Below are positions 21,893 to 30,533 of a stretch of DNA of 32,778 nt, in pieces. Both the position numbers and the translations under genes were made by a program. Position 1 is the first letter of the stretch, and every line of letters begins with the position of its first letter. This stretch comes from an uncultured Prevotella sp. (GTDB taxonomy: Bacteria; Bacteroidota; Bacteroidia; Bacteroidales; Bacteroidaceae). The DNA lies in NCBI GenBank assembly GCA_905235905.1, contig CAJONO010000077.1, forward strand, positions 1 to 32,778. The letters are read 5' to 3'. Below the pieces are notes generated by a model. It searched no databases. It was not told where the DNA came from and worked only from the letters and a program-made list of their open reading frames with translations.

Positions 21893-23973
21893 GAACCCAT
21901 ACAACCGACGCTGCCGCCCCGATGGCCGACGAACGCTATCTGCACCTGCTCTCACACACCTTCCCCACCGTGGCCGATGCCGCTGGCGAAATAGTCAACC
22001 TCGAAGCCATCCTCAACCTGCCCAAGGGCACCGAGCACTTCCTCGCCGACATCCACGGCGAGCACGAGGCATTCCTCCACGTACTGAAAAACGCCTCGGG
22101 CAACATCAAGCGCAAGGTGGGCGAGATTTTCGGCAACACCATCCGCGAGTCGGAGAAGAAAGAGCTGTGTACGCTCATCTATTACCCCGAGCAGAAGCTG
22201 GAACTGATCAAGGCCGTCGAGCAGGACGTCGACGACTGGTATCACATCACCATCCACCAGTTAGTGAAAGTGTGCCGCGAAGTGTCGTCGAAATACACCC
22301 GCTCGAAAGTACGCAAGTCGCTGCCGCCAGAGTTCTCCTATATCATCGAGGAACTGCTTCACGAGCGCTCCGACGATCAGGACAAGGCGGCCTACGTGGC
22401 TGTCATCGTCGACACTATCATCACCACGGGCCGTGCCGACGACTTCATCGTGGCCCTCTGCAACGTCATTCAGCGGCTGGCCATCGACCAGCTCCACATT
22501 CTCGGCGACATCTACGACCGAGGTGCCGGCGCACACATCATCATGGACACCCTGCGGCAGTACCATTCGTGGGACATACAGTGGGGCAACCACGACGTGC
22601 TCTGGATGGGAGCCGCCGCCGGCAACGATGCCTGCATCTGCAATGTGCTCAGGCTGTCGCTGCGCTATGCCAACCTCGCCACGCTCGAAGAGGGCTACGG
22701 CATTAACCTCGTTCCCCTCGCCACCTTTGCCCTCGACACCTACGGCGACGACCCCTGCACAGAGTTCATTCCCAAGTTGCTGAAGGGCACGAAGATGGAC
22801 GACAAGACCCTGCAGCTCACGGCCAAGATGCACAAGGCCATAGCCGTCATACAGTTCAAGCAGGAAGCTGCCATCTTCCACCGCCACCCCGAATGGCAGA
22901 TGGAAGACCGCTGCCTGCTGGAGCACATCAATCTTGAGAAGGGGACATGCAGCATCGACGGCAAGGAATATGACATGAAAGACTGCCATCTGCCGACGGT
23001 TATTCCAGTGAATAGTGAACAGTGTATAGTAAATAGTTATGATTACATGAACGGCACCGATATAGGCAACAGTGGTAATCATAATTCTTCACTCCTCACT
23101 CTTCACTCTTCACTTACAAAAGAGGAAGAAGCCCTCATGCAGAAGCTGCACCACTCCTTCCGGGTGAGCGAGAAGCTGCGCAAGCACATACGCACCCTGC
23201 TCAGCCATGGCTGCATGTACAACATCTGCAACCAGAACCTGCTCTTCCACGCCTCCATCCCCCTCAACGCCGACGGCACACTGAAGAGCGTCGAGATTCT
23301 GGGCAAGCAATATACTGGGCAGGGCCTGATGGAATACATTGGCCAGCTGATACGCGCCGCCTTCCAGAACGACACGCCCGCCGAGCTGAAAGCCTTTGCC
23401 CGCGACTACTTCCTCTACCTGTGGTGCGGCAAGGACTCGCCACTCTTCGACAAGTCGAAGATGGCCACCTTCGAGCGCTACTTCCTCAGCGACCCGGAAA
23501 CCTATAAAGAGGAGAAAGGCAACTACTTCAAGTTGCGCGATTCGGCCGAAGTGTGCGACCGCATCCTCGACGCCTTCGGCGTGAAGGGCGAAACCCGCCA
23601 CATCATCAACGGCCACGTGCCCGTGCATGCCTCGAAGGGCGAGAACCCCATCAAGGCCGGCGGAAGGCTCATGGTCATCGACGGCGGCTTCTCAGAGGCA
23701 TACCATAACGAGACGGGCATCGCAGGCTACACGCTGGTCTACCACAGCCGCGGCTTCCAGCTCGTACAGCACGAGCCGTTCACCAGCGCACAAGACGCCA
23801 TACAACGGGGCACCGACATCAAGTCGACCACACAGATCGTAGAGATGAGCACCCACCGCATGCTCGTGGCCGACACCGACAAGGGCGAGGAGCTGAAAGC
23901 CCAGATAGCCGACCTGAAGAACCTGCTCTACGCCTATCGCCACGGCATCATCAAGGAAAAACTCAGAGGCTGA
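21889..23973 (+). CDS. fbp: Class III fructose-1,6-bisphosphatase
   Basis: This 694-residue cytosolic enzyme hydrolyses fructose 1,6-bisphosphate in gluconeogenesis. It has the metallophosphatase motifs DIHGEHE (54-60), GDIYDRG (206-212) and GNHD (233-236), plus the later HIINGHVPVHASKGENPIKAGG-type segment, quoted here as NGHVPVHASKGE. Length and order fit the class III enzymes of Firmicutes and Bacteroidetes. Residues about 373-409 are an insertion made of simple-repeat DNA (two heptamer arrays) between MKDCHLPTVIP and LTKEEEALMQKLHHSF; the rest reads as an intact enzyme. Met12 is an alternative start, but the ATGA overlap with the preceding gene favours 21889. Confidence 0.93.
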   Translation: MRTHTTDAAAPMADERYLHLLSHTFPTVADAAGEIVNLEAILNLPKGTEHFLADIHGEHEAFLHVLKNASGNIKRKVGEIFGNTIRESEKKELCTLIYYPEQKLELIKAVEQDVDDWYHITIHQLVKVCREVSSKYTRSKVRKSLPPEFSYIIEELLHERSDDQDKAAYVAVIVDTIITTGRADDFIVALCNVIQRLAIDQLHILGDIYDRGAGAHIIMDTLRQYHSWDIQWGNHDVLWMGAAAGNDACICNVLRLSLRYANLATLEEGYGINLVPLATFALDTYGDDPCTEFIPKLLKGTKMDDKTLQLTAKMHKAIAVIQFKQEAAIFHRHPEWQMEDRCLLEHINLEKGTCSIDGKEYDMKDCHLPTVIPVNSEQCIVNSYDYMNGTDIGNSGNHNSSLLTLHSSLTKEEEALMQKLHHSFRVSEKLRKHIRTLLSHGCMYNICNQNLLFHASIPLNADGTLKSVEILGKQYTGQGLMEYIGQLIRAAFQNDTPAELKAFARDYFLYLWCGKDSPLFDKSKMATFERYFLSDPETYKEEKGNYFKLRDSAEVCDRILDAFGVKGETRHIINGHVPVHASKGENPIKAGGRLMVIDGGFSEAYHNETGIAGYTLVYHSRGFQLVQHEPFTSAQDAIQRGTDIKSTTQIVEMSTHRMLVADTDKGEELKAQIADLKNLLYAYRHGIIKEKLRG
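23007..23041. repeat. Degenerate heptamer array inside fbp (AGTGAAT type)
   Basis: Five 7-bp units beginning AGTG, AGTA or AGTT (AGTGAAT, AGTGAAC, AGTGTAT, AGTAAAT, AGTTATG) are translated in frame as VNSEQCIVNSYD. They form the left part of the fbp insertion. Confidence 0.75.
23087..23114. repeat. Heptamer array inside fbp (CTTCACT type)
   Basis: Four units (CTTCACT, CCTCACT, CTTCACT, CTTCACT) form the right part of the fbp insertion. CTTCACT is the reverse complement of AGTGAAG, so the two arrays in fbp are inverted relative to each other and could pair. Confidence 0.8.
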
Positions 23974-23983
23974 CCATTGCCCT

Positions 23984-24796
<813 letters not shown>

Positions 24797-24800
24797 TGAT

Positions 24801-24932
24801 ATTACAAAGCCTTTGTAATGGCATTACAAGGTATCTGTAACGGCATTACAAGGTATCTGTAATGGCATTACAAGGTATCTGTAACGGCATTACAAGGTAT
24901 CTGTAACGGCATTACAGAGCCTTTGTAACGGC
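24801..24932. repeat. Six tandem 22-bp palindromic repeats
   Basis: Six head-to-tail units of exactly 22 bp (starts 24801, 24823, 24845, 24867, 24889, 24911) have the form ATTACAAGGTATCTGTAACGGC. The first and last carry the variant core AAGCCTTTG or AGAGCCTTTG. Each is an imperfect palindrome (ATTACA...TGTAAT or TGTAAC). They begin 4 bp past the EFR1 stop. There are no spacers, so this is not a CRISPR array. Confidence 0.92.
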
Positions 24933-25027
24933 ATTGCCTGTAAAATATGATTCGTTCAATTCGTGTGATTCGTGTTCGTAACAAAAGACTTGACATCGCA
25001 TTTTCTCCATAATTATTTGCAATAATA

Positions 25028-25059
25028 TTTGGCCAATACAAAATAACTCCGTACCTTTG
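25028..25059 (+). promoter_or_regulatory. Promoter of the structured leader and Big2-protein gene
   Basis: TTTG (25028-25031) and TACCTTTG (25052-25059) are separated by 20 bp. Initiation near 25066 would leave a leader of about 260 nt. No second promoter is evident between the leader terminator and the Big2 gene. Confidence 0.65.
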
Positions 25060-25060
25060 C

Positions 25061-25245
25061 ATCCGTGTTTCTGCGGAGGCACAACTTTTATTTGCTCAAA
25101 TTCCCACTCGAACTGCAACACGAAACGGATAAAGAGCATTTCAATTCTCATTTGGAGCCATGCGCTATTGTGCGCAGGCTTCATCATAGAGAATTGTAGG
25201 TTGTTGCAGACCTGAGTGGGATATGAGAGGTCTGCGCTTTTCTTA
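25061..25245 (+). ncRNA. Structured leader RNA or 6S-like small RNA
   Basis: Several complementary segments suggest a folded RNA of about 180 nt. P1 pairs 25061-25071 with 25122-25130. A long hairpin pairs CAATTCTC (25142-25149) with GAGAATTG (25189-25196) and continues as GGAGCC/GGCTTC and TGCGC/GCGCA around a TATTGT loop. A long-range pairing joins CCCACTC (25103-25109) to GAGTGGG (25214-25220) and CTGCAAC (25113-25119) to GTTGCAG (25203-25209). The 3' end is a terminator hairpin that shares bases with the long-range pairing. It could be an attenuator for the secreted-protein gene or a free RNA with a 6S-like closing stem and open middle. I matched it to no known family. Confidence 0.5.
25206..25245 (+). 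terminator. Terminator or attenuator in the leader
   Basis: A perfect 8-bp stem (GCAGACCT 25206-25213 with AGGTCTGC 25228-25235) is followed by GCTTTTCTT. It lies about 80 bp before the Big2-protein ATG, downstream of that gene's promoter. Full-length mRNA would therefore have to pass through it. Confidence 0.65.
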
Positions 25246-25323
25246 TATATAATAAGGTGTTAGTACAGGCTTCCCATTTGAATGAAGCAAACATAGTAGT
25301 ATTAACCAATTCATAAAAACAAA

Positions 25324-27498
25324 ATGAAAAAACTATTACAATTAAAAACAATGCTCCTGCTATGCGCCCTCATGACAGGCAGTTTGAGTGTGTGGGCACA
25401 AAGCGACAAATCAACAGATTATACAGGCAACATAACCCTTTCTGCGACGGGAGGAACAAATGCCGATGGGTGCACAGTTATTATTAACGATGCTAATTAT
25501 AGCGGTATTAAAGCTGGCACAAGCAAAAAAACTGGTGCAGTAAAAACAACAGTTCCTTCTGGAACAAAATACTTGCATTTGCATGTTGCAGGATGGAATG
25601 GAGAATCTGTAACTATCAGTATAACGCCTACTACTTATTCAAAAACCACTTCTATCTCTTTAACAGCTGACGCAGGCATTAAAGACAGTTCACCTTTTAC
25701 CCTTAGCGGAACATTAAGCAATTATTACAAGGTGATAACATTTACTTCTGCATTAGAATCTGACACTGAGTTGACTTTTACCGCAACATCTGGCAAGCGT
25801 TTTGTGATATGGGGAGTTACAGCCGAAGAACCGCCAGTGCTTATTACAGCCATTGAACTGAACAAGGCCTCTGCAACAATTGGTGTCGGCGGGTCAGAAA
25901 CGCTGAACGCTACGCTGACTCCGAGCAATGCCACTGAAACGGTGGTATGGGAAAGCAGCGACGAGAGTGTTGCCACCGTATCGGGCGGCACAGTGACGGG
26001 TGTTGCTGCAGGCACGGCTACCATTACGGCCAAGTCGCCAAGCGACGGAACGATCAAGGCCACATGCGAAGTTACCGTTACTGCACCAGTAGCCGTAACG
26101 GGCGTTTCGCTCGACAAGACTTCCGTCACACTCCATGCCAGCGAAACAGAGACACTGACCCCAATCTTTACTCCATCGGATGCTACGAACAAGAACGTCG
26201 CTTGGGAATCGGACGATGAAGACGTGGCAACGGTTGCTGGCGGCGTGGTGACGGCTGTCGGCGTGGGAACAGCCACGATAACGGTAACGACAGAAGATGG
26301 CTCGAAGACAGCCACTTGCGCCGTTACGGTAAGCCCTGTCAGTGTAACAGGCGTAACGCTGAAGTCTGCAACGACGATAAAGGCAGGAAAGACCGAGACT
26401 CTCACCCCAACGATTGCACCCACTAATGCTACCGACCAGGCAGTGAGCTGGGAGTCGGACGATGAGACTGTGGCTACGGTTTCGGCAGCAGGCGTAGTGA
26501 CAGGCGTGGCAGCTGGCACGGCAAACATCACCGTGACAACCCATGACGGCAGCTATACGGCTTCTTGCGAAGTAACTGTAGAGAACGTTGGCGATGGCAC
26601 CTCAAGCAATCCTTATACTGTGGGAGAAGTGATTGACGGTACTGCTACGAGTGGTAATAAGTATGTGAAAGGTTATATTGTGGGCTTTATAGAAAATTCA
26701 AAAATCTCACAATCTCTTGGTAACACGAACTGGGCTCTTGCTGACAGCAAAGAAGAGACCGTATATAACAATACGATTCCTGTAGAATTGTCATCAACCT
26801 ATCGCGATACATACGGCTTAGGCAATCATTCTGACTTGTTAGGAGCTTATGTTGTTGTTAAAGGTAGCATTACTTCTTATTTCAGCAAAACGGGTGTAAA
26901 GAGCTTAAGCGAGATTACAGCCAAGAAGGAGGTTGAAATCTCTTCTGCCAACTATGCTACGTTCAGCAGTACCAATGCCGTAGACTTCAGCGCAACAGGC
27001 GTGACAGTATATAAGGCCAAGGTGACAGGCGACTATGTGAAGATGACAGAGGTGAGCGACGGCAAAGTGCCCGCTTCAACAGGCGTAATACTCTATAACG
27101 CTTCAGCCGGCACTTATATGCCTACCGTCATTGCATCGACAGATGCCCTGAGCGACACCACGACTACTCGCACAGAAGTGAACAAGACAGGCGGCGCAGG
27201 CTATAACTACATTCTGCAGAGCGACGGCGTGGGCGGCATCGTGTTCAACATGGCCTCAGCCGATGGTACCTACTACATGCCTGCCGGACGTGCTTATCTC
27301 TCGACAACTGTCGATGCTTCGGCAAGTGGCGCTCGTCTAAGCGTGAAATTCGACGATGAAGAGATAACGGGCATCAATGCTTCGCTGGCGAAAGGCGAAA
27401 GAGAGAATAATGCTATCTTCAACCTGAACGGCCAGCGTGTAGAGAAAGCTCAGAAGGGACTCTACATTGTGAATGGCAAGAAGTGCGTTATAAGATAA
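25324..27498 (+). CDS. Secreted protein with three Big2 Ig-like domains
   Basis: This 724-residue protein has a signal peptide (LLLCALMTGSLSVWAQ). A beta-rich N-terminal domain (25-170) is followed by three bacterial Ig-like (Big2) domains at about 175-254, 258-338 and 340-420. Each Big2 domain carries the VxWESxDExVATVxxGxVTGVxxGTATIT signature. A GDGTSSNPYTVGEVI domain comes next (about 423-535, DUF6359-like, probably a beta-barrel fold). The C-terminal region ends IFNLNGQRVEKAQKGLYIV, a pattern common at the ends of Prevotella surface and secreted proteins and similar to type IX secretion cargo tails. It is probably exported across the outer membrane; ligand and role are unknown. Expression may be controlled by the leader RNA upstream. 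Confidence 0.87.
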   Translation: MKKLLQLKTMLLLCALMTGSLSVWAQSDKSTDYTGNITLSATGGTNADGCTVIINDANYSGIKAGTSKKTGAVKTTVPSGTKYLHLHVAGWNGESVTISITPTTYSKTTSISLTADAGIKDSSPFTLSGTLSNYYKVITFTSALESDTELTFTATSGKRFVIWGVTAEEPPVLITAIELNKASATIGVGGSETLNATLTPSNATETVVWESSDESVATVSGGTVTGVAAGTATITAKSPSDGTIKATCEVTVTAPVAVTGVSLDKTSVTLHASETETLTPIFTPSDATNKNVAWESDDEDVATVAGGVVTAVGVGTATITVTTEDGSKTATCAVTVSPVSVTGVTLKSATTIKAGKTETLTPTIAPTNATDQAVSWESDDETVATVSAAGVVTGVAAGTANITVTTHDGSYTASCEVTVENVGDGTSSNPYTVGEVIDGTATSGNKYVKGYIVGFIENSKISQSLGNTNWALADSKEETVYNNTIPVELSSTYRDTYGLGNHSDLLGAYVVVKGSITSYFSKTGVKSLSEITAKKEVEISSANYATFSSTNAVDFSATGVTVYKAKVTGDYVKMTEVSDGKVPASTGVILYNASAGTYMPTVIASTDALSDTTTTRTEVNKTGGAGYNYILQSDGVGGIVFNMASADGTYYMPAGRAYLSTTVDASASGARLSVKFDDEEITGINASLAKGERENNAIFNLNGQRVEKAQKGLYIVNGKKCVIR

Positions 27499-27567
27499 TT
27501 CGTTCTTATTCGTGGGAAAAATTATTCACATTATTCAAATTTCTTTCAAACCAAAAACAAGAAGACA

Positions 27568-27744
27568 ATGAAAAGATATATTTCACCAAAGACAGACATC
27601 GTTTCGGTTGCAATCATGCAGCATCTGCTTGAAAACTCAATCGTTTTGTCATCCACACAGGCCACTGTCGATGGAAGCAACAACTACAACACCCTTTCGC
27701 GTCGCGGCTCTATCTGGGCCGACGACGAAGAAGAGGATGATTAA
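27568..27744 (+). CDS. Small acidic protein, 58 residues
   Basis: The ATG at 27568 opens a 58-codon frame starting KRYISPKTDIVSVAIMQHLL and ending LSRRGSIWADDEEEDD, with a TAA stop. Prevotella genomes have short proteins of this shape: a KKYxxPxxxxV opening, a hydrophobic stretch, a Ser/Asn/Thr-rich middle, an SRRG motif and an acidic tail. Their role is unknown. It lies 69 bp after the Big2-protein gene and just before a terminator, so it is probably the last gene of that transcript. There is no clear signal peptidase site. It might be a peptide precursor, but that is speculation. Confidence 0.65.
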   Translation: MKRYISPKTDIVSVAIMQHLLENSIVLSSTQATVDGSNNYNTLSRRGSIWADDEEEDD

Positions 27745-27786
27745 CGACGACGAGCCACGTGAACAAAAACGTGACTGAAAGGAAAG

Positions 27787-27818
27787 CGACAGCGGAGCGC
27801 CGCTGTCGGTAATAGTTT
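27787..27818 (+). terminator. Intrinsic terminator
   Basis: CGACAGCGG (27787-27795) and CCGCTGTCG (27800-27808) form a perfect 9-bp stem with an AGCG loop, followed by GTAATAGTTTT. It ends the Big2/small-protein transcript. Confidence 0.75.
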
Positions 27819-27837
27819 TAACTAATGATTTTATGAG

Positions 27838-27872
27838 GGTCTGCCGTCCGCGAGGATAGCAGGCCGTTTTTC
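27838..27872 (+). terminator. Second terminator in tandem
   Basis: GGTCTGC (27838-27844) and GCAGGCC (27859-27865) form a 7-bp stem with one wobble, followed by GTTTTTC. It backs up the first terminator ahead of the dnaG promoter. Confidence 0.55.
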
Positions 27873-27954
27873 GTTGAGAGAGTGACGGCAAGAGAGACGG
27901 CAAAGCAGCCCTGCGGCTTTCGGTTTTCCCGTTTTGTTTTTTTTTCATCACTTA

Positions 27955-27986
27955 TTTGCTCGTTTCAAAGATTTATTGTATTTTTG
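27955..27986 (+). promoter_or_regulatory. Promoter of dnaG
   Basis: TTTG (27955-27958) and TATTTTTG (27979-27986) are separated by 20 bp. The start lies about 15 nt before the ATG at 28007, which rules out the longer in-frame TTG reading at 27956. Confidence 0.7.
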
Positions 27987-28006
27987 CATCGTCGAAGCAG
28001 AGTGTT

Positions 28007-30112
28007 ATGATTGACAGGGCGACAGTAGACAGGATTATCGACGCGGCAAGGATTGTCGATGTGGTGGGCGAGTTCGTGACGCTGAGGAAGAGCGGCGTGA
28101 ACTACAAGGGCTTGTGCCCTTTCCACGACGACAAGAACCCGTCGTTCATCGTGTCGCCCGCCAAGAACATCTGCCACTGCTTCGTCTGCGGCAAGGGCGG
28201 TACGCCTGCGAGCTTTCTCATGGAGCATGAGCAGATTACCTACCCCGAAGCGCTGCGATGGCTGGCAAAGAAATATAACATTGAGATTGTAGAGAAGGAG
28301 CAGACCGACGAGGAACGGCAGCAGCAGAGCGAACGGGAGTCGATGTTCGTGGTCAACGAATGGGCCATGAACTGGTTCCACGACATATTGAAAAACGACC
28401 CCGACGGTCTGGCCATCGGCAAACAATACTTCCGCAGCCGTGGCATCCGCGACGACATCATCGAGAAGTTCCAGCTGGGCTACAGTCCACAGCGGCGCGA
28501 CACCCTCTCGACAGCTGCCCTGAAGGCGGGCTACAAAGCCGAGTTCCTGGTGAAGACGGGACTGTGTTATGAAACGGCCCCCCATTCGTCCTCCGAGGGG
28601 GACACTATAGACCCAAGCGCAAAGACTAATGAAGTCCCCTCGGGGGCCAGGGGGACTCTTGTTGACCGATACCGCGGCCGTGCCATCTTTCCCTGGCTCA
28701 ACATTAGCGGGAAGGTGGTGGCATTCGGCGGTCGTGTGCTAGACGCACGGACCAAGGGCGTGGCTCAGAAATACGTCAACTCGCCCGAATCGGACATCTA
28801 CCACAAGGAGCGCGAACTCTACGGCATCTTCCAGGCAAAACGGGCCATCGTCAAGGAAGACCGCGTCTTTATGGTAGAGGGATATACCGACGTCATAGCC
28901 ATGCACCAGGCGGGAATAGAGAATGTGGTGGCCAACAGCGGAACGGCCTTGTCGATGCACCAGATACGCATGCTGCACCGCTTTACCAACAACATCACCC
29001 TGCTCTACGATGGCGACGAGGCTGGCATCCATGCCGCCATGAGGGGTACCGACATGCTGCTTGCCGAGGGCATGAACATCAAGGTGCTGCTGCTGCCCGA
29101 CGGCGACGATCCCGACTCGTTTGCCCGCAAGCACTCGAGCGAGGAGCTGCGCAAGTATATTGACGAACACCAGACGGACTTCATCAGCTTCAAAAGCAAG
29201 CTCACGGTAGAGAACGTCAGCGACCCCGTGAAACGCAGCGAGGCCATCGGGGGTATCGTGAAGAGTATCTCGGTCATTCCCGACCAGATTCTGCGCTCTA
29301 CCTATCTCACTGACTTTGCCTACAGGATTCAGATGAAGGAGCAGACGCTCATTGCCGAGATGAACAAGTATATAAGGGAAAGGCCCAAGGATACGACCTT
29401 GCAAACCGCTCAACAACCCAACCAACAACCCAACCAACAACCCAACCCCAACCCCTCCCGAGGGGAGGGGAGTTTGGTCACTCTTGCTACTCACGTCCAA
29501 GATAGCAGAACTATCCAGACTCCCCTCCCCTCGGGAGGGGTTGGGGGTGGGTTCCTGGGAGGTGGATTGCAGGGTGGTTTGGATACTATCGAGCTTCTCC
29601 TTCTTCGGGAGATTGTGCGCCACGGCGAGGAGATTATTTTCGACAATATTGAGACCGACGAGGGCGAGAGGATATCGTTTACCGTAGCACAGTATATTGA
29701 CTTCGATCTTGCACAAGACGAGCTGCAGTTCTCTCAGCCACTCTACAACCAGATATTGGCAGAGGCCGTGGCCCGCTGTGGCGACAAAGACTTCAAGGCC
29801 GAGACTTACTTCTGTAGTCACCCCGACCTGCAAGTGAGCCAGCTGGCATCGAGACTGGCCATCGACCGCCACCAGTTGGGCGGACGTTTTGTCATGCAGA
29901 CAGGTGATGACAGTCTGCGCAAACGTGTTCTGCATCTCATCATGGACTATCGGCTTGACATAGTAGAGGCTCGCATCAAGAGTATTCAGCAGCAACTTCA
30001 CCAAACCGGCCAGAGCATGGAGCAAATCATGGAACTGATGAGAAAGTATAAGGAAACACAGGAGCTGCGAGACATCATTGCCAAAAAGTTAGGGAGTGAT
30101 CTGGTGAAGTGA
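28007..30112 (+). CDS. dnaG: DNA primase with in-frame repeat insertions
   Basis: DnaG makes RNA primers at the replication fork. The 701-residue protein, counted from ATG 28007, has the CHC2 zinc finger (Cys37, His40, Cys58, Cys61 in CPFHDDKNPSF and CHCFVCGKGG). The RNA-polymerase and TOPRIM core follows (VFMVEGYTDVIAMHQAG near 287; LLYDGDEAG near 334), with a C-terminal helicase-binding domain after about 530. Two segments look foreign. Residues about 188-219 are an insertion of palindromic GC-rich DNA before the DRYRGRAIFP strand. Residues about 466-523 are a NQQP repeat plus a GC-rich inverted repeat lying in the linker before the C-terminal domain. Both keep frame. The 3' end merges into AGTGAAG heptamers that include the stop codon. 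Confidence 0.93.
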   Translation: MIDRATVDRIIDAARIVDVVGEFVTLRKSGVNYKGLCPFHDDKNPSFIVSPAKNICHCFVCGKGGTPASFLMEHEQITYPEALRWLAKKYNIEIVEKEQTDEERQQQSERESMFVVNEWAMNWFHDILKNDPDGLAIGKQYFRSRGIRDDIIEKFQLGYSPQRRDTLSTAALKAGYKAEFLVKTGLCYETAPHSSSEGDTIDPSAKTNEVPSGARGTLVDRYRGRAIFPWLNISGKVVAFGGRVLDARTKGVAQKYVNSPESDIYHKERELYGIFQAKRAIVKEDRVFMVEGYTDVIAMHQAGIENVVANSGTALSMHQIRMLHRFTNNITLLYDGDEAGIHAAMRGTDMLLAEGMNIKVLLLPDGDDPDSFARKHSSEELRKYIDEHQTDFISFKSKLTVENVSDPVKRSEAIGGIVKSISVIPDQILRSTYLTDFAYRIQMKEQTLIAEMNKYIRERPKDTTLQTAQQPNQQPNQQPNPNPSRGEGSLVTLATHVQDSRTIQTPLPSGGVGGGFLGGGLQGGLDTIELLLLREIVRHGEEIIFDNIETDEGERISFTVAQYIDFDLAQDELQFSQPLYNQILAEAVARCGDKDFKAETYFCSHPDLQVSQLASRLAIDRHQLGGRFVMQTGDDSLRKRVLHLIMDYRLDIVEARIKSIQQQLHQTGQSMEQIMELMRKYKETQELRDIIAKKLGSDLVK
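28573..28656. repeat. GC-rich palindromic element in dnaG (first)
   Basis: CTCCGAGGGGGAC and GTCCCCTCGGGGG form imperfect inverted arms around a 27-bp AT-richer centre. The element is translated in frame and interrupts the primase core between residues 188 and 219. Its CCCTCGGGG-type core is shared with the second element. Confidence 0.6.
29408..29445. repeat. 12-bp tandem repeat in dnaG
   Basis: Three near-perfect copies of AACCAACAACCC encode repeated NQQP residues and lead directly into the second palindromic element. Because the unit is a multiple of three, copy changes keep frame. Confidence 0.8.
29446..29546. repeat. GC-rich inverted-repeat element in dnaG (second)
   Basis: Perfect 28-bp inverted arms (29446-29473 and 29519-29546, beginning CCCCAACCCCTCCCGAGG and ending in its complement) flank a 45-bp centre. 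The element encodes the NPSRGEGS and PLPSGGVGGG stretches. It looks like a small non-autonomous palindromic repeat inserted in frame. Confidence 0.9.
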
Positions 30113-30121
30113 AGAGTGAAG
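30108..30121. repeat. AGTGAAG heptamers at the dnaG stop
   Basis: Two AGTGAAG units (30108-30114, 30115-30121) cover the dnaG stop codon and continue into the gap before queD. The same unit ends queD, and its complement is in the fbp array. Confidence 0.75.
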
Positions 30122-30146
30122 AATGAACTAAGTAAAATTAAGATAT

Positions 30147-30482
30147 ATGTACTATATTGAGAAGAAAATAGAAGTGTCGGCCAGCCATCGATTAGTGCTC
30201 GACTACGAGAGCAAGTGCAGCCGGTTGCACGGACACAATTGGACTATCACCCTCTTCTGTCGTGCCAAAGAGCTGAACAAGAATGGCATGGTGGTCGACT
30301 TTAGCGAGGTGAAGCGCAGGATAAAGAGGCCATTGGACCACCAATGTCTGAACGACGTGCTGCCATTCAACCCCACAGCCGAGAATATTGCACGGTGGTG
30401 TACGGAGCAAATTCCAGAATGCTACAAGGCCGTGGTGCAGGAAAGCGAGGGGAATGTAGCAACCTATGAGAGTGAAGAGTGA
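30147..30482 (+). CDS. queD: 6-carboxy-5,6,7,8-tetrahydropterin synthase
   Basis: QueD converts 7,8-dihydroneopterin triphosphate to 6-carboxytetrahydropterin, the second step towards preQ0 and queuosine. The 111-residue protein has the zinc ligands His14 (ASHRL) and the HGH pair His28/His30 in CSRLHGHNW. The catalytic Cys24 lies in the same segment, and the partner DHxxLND (LDHQCLND) is further on. The ending EGNVATYESEE is partly encoded by AGTGAAG heptamers, so the C-terminus has been rewritten by repeat DNA. The gene is 34 bp after dnaG and 51 bp before queE, which takes its product. Confidence 0.9.
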   Translation: MYYIEKKIEVSASHRLVLDYESKCSRLHGHNWTITLFCRAKELNKNGMVVDFSEVKRRIKRPLDHQCLNDVLPFNPTAENIARWCTEQIPECYKAVVQESEGNVATYESEE

Positions 30483-30484
30483 AG
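30471..30484. repeat. AGTGAAG heptamers at the queD stop
   Basis: Two AGTGAAG units cover the last codons and stop of queD. A change of one unit would move the stop codon and alter the protein tail. Confidence 0.75.
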
Positions 30485-30533
30485 AAGGTTTAGCTCGGCG
30501 ACCCCAAGGGGAAAGCCAATTTACTACCGCAAT

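Noticed and set aside
24801..24932. CRISPR array
   Set aside because: The 22-bp units are directly adjacent with no spacers, each is palindromic, and no cas gene is in the window.
28739..30025. 428-codon minus-strand open frame opposite dnaG
   Set aside because: It is antisense to the primase TOPRIM and C-terminal regions and includes the palindromic element read from the other side.
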